The notes under the pieces were generated by a model. It did not search any database. It was given only the letters and a program-made list of their open reading frames with translations, and was not told the origin of the DNA. From the NCBI GenBank assembly GCA_946008205.1, contig CAMGAZ010000117.1:1-5359 (forward strand): a stretch of 5,359 nt of DNA, given 5' to 3'. Origin of the DNA: an uncultured Clostridium sp. (GTDB lineage Bacteria; Bacillota; Clostridia; TANB77; CAG-508). Below are positions 1 to 4,277 of the stretch, in pieces (the stretch's first letter is position 1; each line of letters starts with the position of its first letter). A program made the position numbers and the translations under genes.

Positions 1-305
1 GATTTTAAGAGGTCATAAATATAAAGTAATATAAGATGTTGGATAACATTAGATAATAAGAAGATGCAAAGTTATATAATAAGATAATAATAGTAACAAT
101 ATAAGTACTAATGGCTGGAAAGACTAGAAAGTACTGGGTAGGACCTAAATGTGAGGTCTATATTTTTACTCCTATTCCTTTTTGCACAAAACTTTGATTT
201 TGTGCAATGTGTTATCTATATATTAATAAGTAGCTATATACTACTTTTGCCCTACTCTTTTATAAATCACATAAATAATTAATTAAACTCTTAATTTATA
301 TATGC
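1..305. other. Gene-free left flank, possible attachment region
   Basis: No convincing coding sequence is visible in either strand here. The composition is extremely AT-rich with frequent stops in all frames. It does hold structure. A perfect 10-bp inverted repeat lies at 182-207. A 6-bp stem (228-233 with 241-246) has a 7-base loop. A GGACCT/AGGTCT hairpin (141-146 with 154-159) is followed by a short T-run, a weak rightward terminator at best. AAGTACT occurs twice in direct orientation at 103-109 and 129-135. At the extreme left, codons 2-34 on the plus strand read ILRGHKYKVI then stop, which could be the end of a neighbouring gene but is too short to claim. Because it lies just beyond the 3' end of the integrase region, it is a reasonable place for the attachment site. 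That is inference. Confidence 0.5.
182..207. repeat. Perfect 10-bp inverted repeat, 6-bp centre
   Basis: TTGCACAAAA (182-191) and its exact reverse complement TTTTGTGCAA (198-207) flank an asymmetric hexamer CTTTGA. Neither side is followed by a T-run, so it does not look like an intrinsic terminator. Arms of about 10 bp around a 6-8 bp spacer are the usual architecture of a tyrosine-recombinase core site, and a tyrosine integrase gene lies nearby. A dimeric regulator operator or a structured RNA element are alternatives. No second copy is present in the window. Confidence 0.55.
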
Positions 306-334
306 ATAATATCATATATAATTTTATTTGTCAA
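306..334 (-). promoter_or_regulatory. Leftward sigma-A-type promoter
   Basis: On the minus strand there is a perfect -35 TTGACA (329-334), a 17-bp spacer and a -10 TATTAT (306-311) preceded by TG one base away (extended -10). Transcription would start near 299 and run leftward into a stretch without a supported gene. The -10 neighbourhood TGATATTATG is identical to that of the integrase promoter. The product may be a long leader for a gene beyond the left edge or a non-coding RNA. Confidence 0.6.
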
Positions 335-349
335 CATCTCTTATAGTTT

Positions 350-604
350 TTATAAAAATTGTTCTTTTTGATTATTTTCACGTTTACAAGCCATTAATTC
401 ATAATAAGTATCTTTTATTAATGCTTTTTCAGAATCTTCAGCTTTTGATTTTGCAAGTTTTCTATTATTATATTTTTCGTTTGTATCATAACTATAAACT
501 ACTAATGAATCTAATAGTAAGTCTATTTGACACTCAAATAAAGTTATATTTACTTTATTGAACTTTGTTATGATTTTTTCCTCCTTTCTTTGTTGCCCAT
601 TCAT
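350..604 (-). CDS. Small helical hypothetical protein, overlaps integrase
   Basis: I do not recognise a defined function. The first ATG gives 84 residues, overlaps the 3' end of the integrase gene by 50 bases and has no ribosome binding site. A strong AAAGGAGG (580-587) lies inside the frame instead. It is 5 bases before an ATC codon (572-574) and 8 bases before an ATA codon (569-571), so the true product may begin around residue 11-12 (roughly TKFNKVNIT...) from a non-AUG start. The protein is charged and probably mostly helical. A segment like ITLFECQIDLLLDSL near the start, followed by a Lys/Glu-rich helix, recalls small phage accessory proteins that form helical hairpins; this is an impression, not an identification. 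No HTH or membrane segment is visible, so an excisionase role is not supported. It is probably cotranscribed with the integrase. Confidence 0.55.
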   Translation of the reverse strand: MNGQQRKEEKIITKFNKVNITLFECQIDLLLDSLVVYSYDTNEKYNNRKLAKSKAEDSEKALIKDTYYELMACKRENNQKEQFL

Positions 605-1526
605 TTAATGGGTTTTTGTTTACAGCATTCTTTAAAATCTCTGGCATTATATGTGTATATATTTCGGTAGAGTTAAGGCTACTATGCCCTAAAAACTCTT
701 TTACAACAAGTATATCATGACTTGATTTATACAAATATGTTGCTGCTGTGTGTCTTAAAGTATGGGTTGTATAATTAAATGTTTCTAAATTGCTTAGCTT
801 AAATGCTTTCTCGCATATCTCCTCTACTCCTCGTATTTTAAATCTTTGCTTTTTAGAGTTTATAAACAATGCTTTTTCTTCATCATCTCTTGTTTTTAAA
901 TAATTATTAATTGTATCAATACAAATATTATTTAAATAAACTGTTCTTTCTTTGTTGCCTTTTCCGATTACTTTTACTTTTTTATTAATAAAGTCTATAT
1001 CATCTTTGTTGATACTTATCAGTTCAGAAACCCTAAGCCCAGTATTTAAAAATAATACCATAATAGCATTGTTTCGTTCATAAAACCTAGAATTATTTTC
1101 ATTAAATATAGATTCTATTCTTTTGGCATCTTTTAATCGAATATACTTAGGTAACCTTTCAATTTTATCTATACTGGGAATATTTAATGTTGGATTATGT
1201 TTGTTTTTTAATGTAACAGAATATTTATAAAATAACCACTTATAAAAACTCTTGATTGAAGTAATAATTCTTCCCCTTGTACTGGGACTATTATTCTCAT
1301 AATAATTTAAATATATTAAAAATTGTATTATTGTACTTTCTTCAATTTTACCTAATACAAATACATTAATATCTTTGGGTTTTATATTTAATTCTAAATA
1401 ATTAATTATAAACCTAAAGAACATTCGCAAATCTCTTGAATATCCTATAGCTGTCTGCTTTGAGTAGTTCCTAACACATAGTAAATAGTATAAAAATTCA
1501 TTTAGTATTGGTATATTAGTTTCCAT
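555..1526 (-). CDS. Tyrosine recombinase / phage integrase (XerC/D-like)
   Basis: This site-specific recombinase would integrate and excise the element. At 323 residues it is a full-length simple Xer-type architecture. An N-terminal SAM-like core-binding domain spans about residues 5-100 and the catalytic domain about 125-305. All the catalytic residues are visible: Arg165 in TGLRVSEL, Lys189 in IGKGNKER, His255 and Arg258 in HTLRHTAA, His281 in LGHSS, and nucleophile Tyr290 in STEIYTH. No arm-binding N-terminal extension is obvious, so it resembles XerC/XerD and related phage integrases more than lambda Int. The ATG is well supported by AAAGGAGGT (1531-1539) and its own promoter lies at 1548-1576. 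It follows the HTH gene on the same strand but is separated from it by a terminator, so it is independently regulated. The 3' end overlaps a small downstream ORF. It appears intact. Family assignment is certain; target site is unknown. Confidence 0.97.
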   Translation of the reverse strand: METNIPILNEFLYYLLCVRNYSKQTAIGYSRDLRMFFRFIINYLELNIKPKDINVFVLGKIEESTIIQFLIYLNYYENNSPSTRGRIITSIKSFYKWLFYKYSVTLKNKHNPTLNIPSIDKIERLPKYIRLKDAKRIESIFNENNSRFYERNNAIMVLFLNTGLRVSELISINKDDIDFINKKVKVIGKGNKERTVYLNNICIDTINNYLKTRDDEEKALFINSKKQRFKIRGVEEICEKAFKLSNLETFNYTTHTLRHTAATYLYKSSHDILVVKEFLGHSSLNSTEIYTHIMPEILKNAVNKNPLNEWATKKGGKNHNKVQ

Positions 1527-1547
1527 TTTTACCTCCTTTAAATTAAC

Positions 1548-1576
1548 ATAATATCACATATTGGAAAAAATTGCAA
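1548..1576 (-). promoter_or_regulatory. Integrase promoter
   Basis: On the minus strand: -35 TTGCAA (1571-1576), 17-bp spacer, -10 TATTAT (1548-1553) with an upstream TG one base away (extended -10). The predicted start is near 1541, just ahead of the integrase ribosome binding site (1531-1539), giving a very short leader. The -35 departs from TTGACA in two positions, consistent with a promoter that needs or tolerates an activator; a candidate regulator site lies directly upstream (1583-1610). Confidence 0.6.
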
Positions 1577-1582
1577 ATTTGT

Positions 1583-1610
1583 AAGTCTATCGACATGTTT
1601 CGACAGACTT
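1583..1610 (-). promoter_or_regulatory. Tandem Spo0A-box-like site in an imperfect palindrome
   Basis: The minus strand reads TGTCGAAACATGTCGATA here: a TGTCGAA heptamer (1599-1605) and TGTCGAT (1589-1595), in the same orientation with exactly 10 bp between starts. TGTCGAA is the classical Spo0A box. The pair sits about 13 bp upstream of the integrase -35 element, roughly -48 to -64 from the predicted start, a position where activators act. The block is also an imperfect palindrome: AAGTCT (1583-1588) pairs with AGACTT (1605-1610) and TCGA (1590-1593) with TCGA (1600-1603), with one mismatch. So it could instead be the operator of another dimeric regulator, for example the adjacent HTH protein. 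Spo0A binding is inference. Confidence 0.4.
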
Positions 1611-1632
1611 TTTAACATATGAATACTAAAAT

Positions 1633-1663
1633 AAAAAAAGATTAGTAGTGGCTGACTAATCTT
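1633..1663 (-). terminator. Intrinsic terminator of the HTH gene
   Basis: On the minus strand, a 9-bp stem AAGATTAGT (1655-1663) / ACTAATCTT (1638-1646) with an 8-base loop runs directly into a T-run (1633-1639). The stem contains the TAG stop codon of the HTH gene (1656-1658), so the hairpin begins within the last codons. It separates that gene from the integrase promoter downstream. Confidence 0.8.
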
Positions 1664-1901
1664 CTAAATAATTTTTTAAATTGTTTAGATCTATATCTAA
1701 TATTGAGGCGATTGCTACTAATTCGAAGTCCTTAACTAACACTTGGTTCTTCTCTATTCGCAGCAATTCGTCCGTATTGATATAGATACCATAGGTATCC
1801 AGTAATTGAGATAACTTAACTTTGCTCATTCCCCTATCTTCTCTGGCTTTCTTTATTAAAGTGCCAGAAATATTCTTTTTGTTATTATACCTTTTTAACA
1901 T
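1656..1901 (-). CDS. Small Cro/CI-family HTH regulator
   Basis: This 81-residue protein is a DNA-binding regulator consisting essentially of one XRE-type helix-turn-helix domain (about residues 13-75). The motif runs from LIKKAREDRGMSKVKLSQLL (helices 1-2) to INTDELLRIEKNQ (recognition helix region), then a hydrophobic helix LVAIASILDIDLNNL that closes the fold. There is no C-terminal peptidase or dimerisation domain as in LexA/CI repressors, so RecA-stimulated self-cleavage is not expected; it is closer in size to Cro or to SinR-like switches. A SinR-type role is only one possibility. The AAAGGA upstream is about 13 bases from the ATG, longer than usual, so initiation may be weak; an in-frame ATT two codons earlier has better spacing, but I keep the ATG. 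It is transcribed divergently from the membrane-protein gene, whose promoter overlaps its own, so it may control both as well as the integrase. Targets are inferred. Confidence 0.85.
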   Translation of the reverse strand: MLKRYNNKKNISGTLIKKAREDRGMSKVKLSQLLDTYGIYINTDELLRIEKNQVLVKDFELVAIASILDIDLNNLKNYLED

Positions 1902-1931
1902 AACAATAGATTTATCCTTTCGTAATATTTT

Positions 1932-1960
1932 TGTATAAATATGTTGCTATTTTATTACAA
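1932..1960 (-). promoter_or_regulatory. Promoter of the HTH gene
   Basis: On the minus strand: -35 TTGTAA (1955-1960), 17-bp spacer, -10 TATACA (1932-1937). Start of transcription would be near 1925, just upstream of the HTH coding sequence. ATTTTGTA-type motifs recur in this divergent region (about 1926-1938, inverted at 1955-1964, and 2003-2011) and could be operator half-sites, though the sequence is so AT-rich that chance is a real alternative. Confidence 0.45.
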
Positions 1961-1973
1961 AATATGATAAACT
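1944..1973 (+). promoter_or_regulatory. Candidate promoter of the membrane-protein gene
   Basis: Rightward elements: TTGCTA (1944-1949), 18-bp spacer, TAAACT (1968-1973) with TG one base upstream (extended -10, TGATAAACT). The predicted start is near 1980, about 50 bases before the ATG. It overlaps the divergent HTH promoter, so the two genes could compete for polymerase or share an operator. Hexamers are imperfect. Confidence 0.4.
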
Positions 1974-2031
1974 ATACGTAAGCTAACGACGTGTTATTGA
2001 AAATTTTGTAAAAATTAAGGAGCTAAAGAAA

Positions 2032-2535
2032 ATGAACGAGATAACAGACGAAGAATATCAAAAAATAATTGAAAACTATAACAATGGAAAAATAATTTTA
2101 GGTGTTGATTTAGCTAAGGCTAGGCAATTTTTATGTGATACAGGAAACAAGAATAGTATTATTGGGCAAATAATTATAAGCTTTGTATTGCCAATTTGCA
2201 TTATTGCAACATCAATTTATTCATTTGGCGGTTGGGGAATATTATATTCTTTAATAGCTATTATATTTTATTGGAGTTATATGGGAATTTGTTCAATGCC
2301 ACTAAAAACCAAACGTACAATATATATAATTAGCTTAATAGGCTTAGTAGTATCTTTTTTCTTTGGATTTAAAATTGCATTAACACTTGTAACAACATTT
2401 TTTAGTTTTATACTTACATATTTATTTTATGAGAATGTAAAATATGAAATAGTAAAGAAAATTATTAGTGAGAAACAATTCTTTGAATTGATGCTTAAAT
2501 TAAATATAATTAATATTAGTACTGGAGCATACTGA
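2032..2535 (+). CDS. Small multi-pass membrane protein (prophage moron)
   Basis: I do not recognise a named family. A soluble, acidic N-terminal stretch (residues 1-42) contains EEYQKIIENYNNGK and then GVDLAKARQFL, which look like conserved blocks. About four hydrophobic segments follow (roughly 43-63, 67-88, 97-112, 113-133) and then a charged C-terminal tail, so it should sit in the cytoplasmic membrane. The ATG has AAGGAG (2017-2022) nine bases upstream. The gene is the only clear one on the plus strand. It sits between the lysis cassette and the HTH/integrase block, has its own promoter, and runs into a bidirectional terminator: the arrangement of a moron expressed from the lysogen, where membrane proteins often act in superinfection exclusion. 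That role is inference from position. The frame ends early: an adjacent +1 frame continues for about 40 plausible codons, so the C-terminus (NISTGAY) is probably a frameshift artefact or mutation. Confidence 0.75.
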   Translation: MNEITDEEYQKIIENYNNGKIILGVDLAKARQFLCDTGNKNSIIGQIIISFVLPICIIATSIYSFGGWGILYSLIAIIFYWSYMGICSMPLKTKRTIYIISLIGLVVSFFFGFKIALTLVTTFFSFILTYLFYENVKYEIVKKIISEKQFFELMLKLNIINISTGAY

Positions 2536-2638
2536 AAAATCAACAGTTGATTACATAATGAATGATTTAATATCTAAATGTAAAAATGGTAAATTTCGAT
2601 ATTCTAATGAAACTCTTGAATATATAAAAGAAACATAA
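2519..2638 (+). pseudogene. Out-of-frame C-terminal remnant of the membrane protein
   Basis: In the +1 frame relative to the membrane-protein gene, the sequence from 2519 reads VLEHTEKSTVDYIMNDL and continues ISKCKNGKFRYSNETLEYIK to a TAA at 2636-2638. Its Lys/Glu/Asn-rich composition and A/T third positions look like real coding sequence, whereas the original frame stops at 2533-2535. The +1 frame is closed by TAA at 2507-2509, so any shift must fall between about 2510 and 2532. The intact ancestor would be about 205 residues. There is an internal ATG (MNDLISK) but no ribosome binding site, so an independent gene is unlikely. Mutation, sequencing error or a programmed shift cannot be separated here. 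Confidence 0.5.
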
Positions 2639-2654
2639 TAAAATAAATCCTAAG

Positions 2655-2695
2655 AAAAATAGAGGTAAATTGAAATGTAATCTACCTCTATTTTT
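2655..2695. terminator. Bidirectional intrinsic terminator
   Basis: AAAAATAGAGGTA (2655-2667) and its exact reverse complement TACCTCTATTTTT (2683-2695) form a 13-bp stem with a 15-base loop. The T-runs on both strands let it terminate the rightward membrane-protein transcript and the leftward lysis operon. It begins three bases beyond the endolysin stop codon and 17 bases after the out-of-frame remnant. Confidence 0.88.
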
Positions 2696-2697
2696 AT

Positions 2698-3576
2698 TTA
2701 AGCAAACAATTTTTCAAAAGTATTTTTACCAACGATACAATCAGCAATTAAGTCATTGTCAGATTGGAACTGACCTACTTTATTAGCAGTATCTGAGCCA
2801 AATACTCCATCTATTTTCAGAGAATATCCTCTAATGAATAGCATCATCTGAATAAGCACAGTTATGTTACCTCTAGCACCTTTTCTGACATTTATGCAAG
2901 CAGCTTTTGTTTTAGGACCGAAGATTCCATCTATTTCAAGATTAGAATTAAATTGTCTGTTTAATTCTATTTGTAATGCTTTAACTAGCGCTTTATGAGT
3001 TTCTTGACCATAAATATTATCTTTCGCTATAGCAAAGTTATATTGCAAATTTAGCCACTCTTGAATATCAAATACACAATTTATCGTATTATCATTTAAA
3101 ATGTCTATTTTTGTATCCTCGTTTGAATCTGTATATGCTGGTTGAGCATAGCCATAAATTTGCCAAGAGCTTAAATCGTATTCAAACCTTTGTACTTTAT
3201 CACTTCTATTCCCTTCTATTGTATGTACTTTTCCATTTTCAACATATTCTACAAGTCCAACGTGATCTGGAGTAGTGTTGTTTTGATTCCATATAAAGAA
3301 TATTATATCTCCTGGAGCTGGAATTATATGCTCTCTAGTAGCATGTCCTTTTTCTTTGAACCAATTAAAACCAGCGGTACAACTCGCAAATCTTTTTATT
3401 ATATCTTGTGGAATACCAACTTTATCAGCGCAATAAGAGATAAACATGGCACACCAAGGTTGGTTAGGTAAACCATACCAAGTTCCAAATATAGTATCAT
3501 TATTTTTACCTTCTTTGTATCCTAGATATTCTTTTGCTTTTTCAACTATTTCATTTCTCAATCTTTTTATCCTCAT
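2698..3576 (-). CDS. Endolysin: CHAP peptidase/amidase with two PG-binding repeats
   Basis: This enzyme cuts host peptidoglycan at the end of infection. Numbering from the first possible start (TTG at 3579), the N-terminal CHAP domain covers about residues 8-148. Its catalytic Cys43 is in QPWCAMFISYCAD, His106 in PDHVGLVEYV, and Glu122/Asn124 in TIEGNRSD. Two PG_binding_1-type repeats follow, about 168-230 (IDGIFGPKTKA) and 232-292 (IDGVFGSDTANKVGQFQ), which anchor the enzyme to the wall. There is no signal peptide, so release depends on the holin. The start is ambiguous. TTG at 3579 and ATG at 3576 both lack a good ribosome binding site, while GAGG (3571-3574) is nine bases ahead of a TTG at 3559-3561. 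That shorter start would still leave CHAP intact (LRNEIVEKAKEYLG). All options overlap the end of the holin gene (11-29 bases), implying translational coupling. It is the last gene of the lysis cassette. Whether CHAP acts as amidase or endopeptidase cannot be told from sequence. Confidence 0.95.
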   Translation of the reverse strand: MRIKRLRNEIVEKAKEYLGYKEGKNNDTIFGTWYGLPNQPWCAMFISYCADKVGIPQDIIKRFASCTAGFNWFKEKGHATREHIIPAPGDIIFFIWNQNNTTPDHVGLVEYVENGKVHTIEGNRSDKVQRFEYDLSSWQIYGYAQPAYTDSNEDTKIDILNDNTINCVFDIQEWLNLQYNFAIAKDNIYGQETHKALVKALQIELNRQFNSNLEIDGIFGPKTKAACINVRKGARGNITVLIQMMLFIRGYSLKIDGVFGSDTANKVGQFQSDNDLIADCIVGKNTFEKLFA

Positions 3577-3901
3577 CAATACTTAAAGCAGTTGATACTT
3601 TCAATATTTCTGCTAATTTTTTTAGAGATTGTCCTCCATAATATACTATACCAGCTACTCCTATAATTTTAATTCCATCAATTAAATTAACTTCTAGTCC
3701 GTTAATATTTAAAACCATAATATCTGGATTTAGATACGAACATACATACATAAAAGCAACTGCTAATATTATGCAAGTTGCTTTAAATAGACCATTTATT
3801 AAGTTCTTCTTATTAAACTTTTTCTTTAGTTTTGCAATAGTTGCTCCTAGTAATGTGTTAGATAACATTACTAGGAGTACACCAATTATTATTTTATACA
3901 T
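3551..3901 (-). CDS. Phage holin
   Basis: A 116-residue membrane protein placed directly before the endolysin, where holins belong; it would form the membrane lesions that let the endolysin reach the wall. Three hydrophobic segments are visible (about residues 3-23, 41-57 and 74-90). A lysine-rich loop (KLKKKFNKKN) lies between the first two, a short loop containing LNINGLEVNLIDGIK precedes the third, and the C-terminal tail is highly charged (SIDEDKKIEK). Charged tail and three segments fit a class I-like holin. The ATG is preceded by a GAGGG ribosome binding site that overlaps the TGA stop of the upstream XhlA-like gene, with only six bases between the two coding sequences. Its end overlaps the endolysin start. 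An internal ATG at residue 12 exists, but no evidence supports a dual-start antiholin. Exact holin family not identified. Confidence 0.85.
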   Translation of the reverse strand: MYKIIIGVLLVMLSNTLLGATIAKLKKKFNKKNLINGLFKATCIILAVAFMYVCSYLNPDIMVLNINGLEVNLIDGIKIIGVAGIVYYGGQSLKKLAEILKVSTALSIDEDKKIEK

Positions 3902-3907
3902 AAATTT

Positions 3908-4264
3908 TCACCCTCTATTAATAAACCCTTTTATAAGCCAGCCAATTAAGCCTAAGCCACAGGTGCATATTGCACCCATGACCGCACTTATTATATTTGT
4001 TTTAGCAAGTTTCTTATTTTCTTTATATTCCGTAAACTCTTGATTTGAAAGAGTATCCACCTTTTTACTTGTTTCTTCTAATGTAACTTGCATATTTTGC
4101 ATGTTTATAGCCATTATATGTACATCTTCTGCTAGGTTTTTAGTAGATTTTATGTCTTCTTTCATTTCTTCAATGATTGTTAAAATATTTTTTTGCTCAA
4201 CATCATTTTTTGCTTGATGCTCAGATATTTTTAGTACTTCACGTGTTAATTCTTCGTTAGTCAC
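3908..4264 (-). CDS. XhlA-like lysis accessory protein
   Basis: A 118-residue protein with a long helical, charged N-terminal part (about residues 1-88) with heptad-like spacing, suggesting a coiled coil. One C-terminal transmembrane segment follows (about 90-112, IISAVMGAICTCGLGLIGWL), with a short basic end (KGFINRG). This is the layout of the phage hemolysin XhlA family, found beside holin and endolysin genes in PBSX-type and many clostridial prophages, where it helps holin-mediated lysis. Family membership is judged from architecture and position rather than a diagnostic motif. A structural coiled-coil tail protein is a weaker alternative. The start is GTG (4262-4264), supported by AGGAGGTG nine bases upstream; that ribosome binding site begins in the TAG stop of the preceding repeat protein. 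So the genes are tightly packed in one operon. Confidence 0.75.
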   Translation of the reverse strand: MTNEELTREVLKISEHQAKNDVEQKNILTIIEEMKEDIKSTKNLAEDVHIMAINMQNMQVTLEETSKKVDTLSNQEFTEYKENKKLAKTNIISAVMGAICTCGLGLIGWLIKGFINRG

Positions 4265-4277
4265 ACCACTGCACCTC

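Noticed and set aside
141..167. GGACCT/AGGTCT hairpin followed by T-run as a terminator
   Set aside because: Only six pairs with one wobble, and no upstream gene in the window needing it; noted in the left-flank entry rather than called.
111..197. Plus-strand 28-codon frame starting MAGKTRKYWVGP
   Set aside because: No Shine-Dalgarno or clear promoter, stop falls in the loop of the inverted repeat, and no recognisable family; composition is slightly unusual but not enough to call a gene.
328..561. Plus-strand 77-residue open frame
   Set aside because: Antisense to the small ORF and the integrase 3' end; Leu/Tyr/Phe-rich composition is typical of AT-rich shadow frames and there is no ribosome binding site.
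1583..1610. LexA (SOS) box or terminator reading of the palindrome
   Set aside because: The central sequence lacks the GAAC-N4-GTTC symmetry of Firmicute LexA sites. As a terminator it would lie upstream of the integrase promoter, has a mismatched stem, and the nearby HTH gene already has a better one.
3190..3471. Plus-strand frame opposite the CHAP domain
   Set aside because: Shadow of the endolysin, which has clear catalytic motifs.
3771..4043. Plus-strand frame opposite the holin and XhlA-like genes
   Set aside because: Antisense to two well-placed lysis genes, no ribosome binding site.
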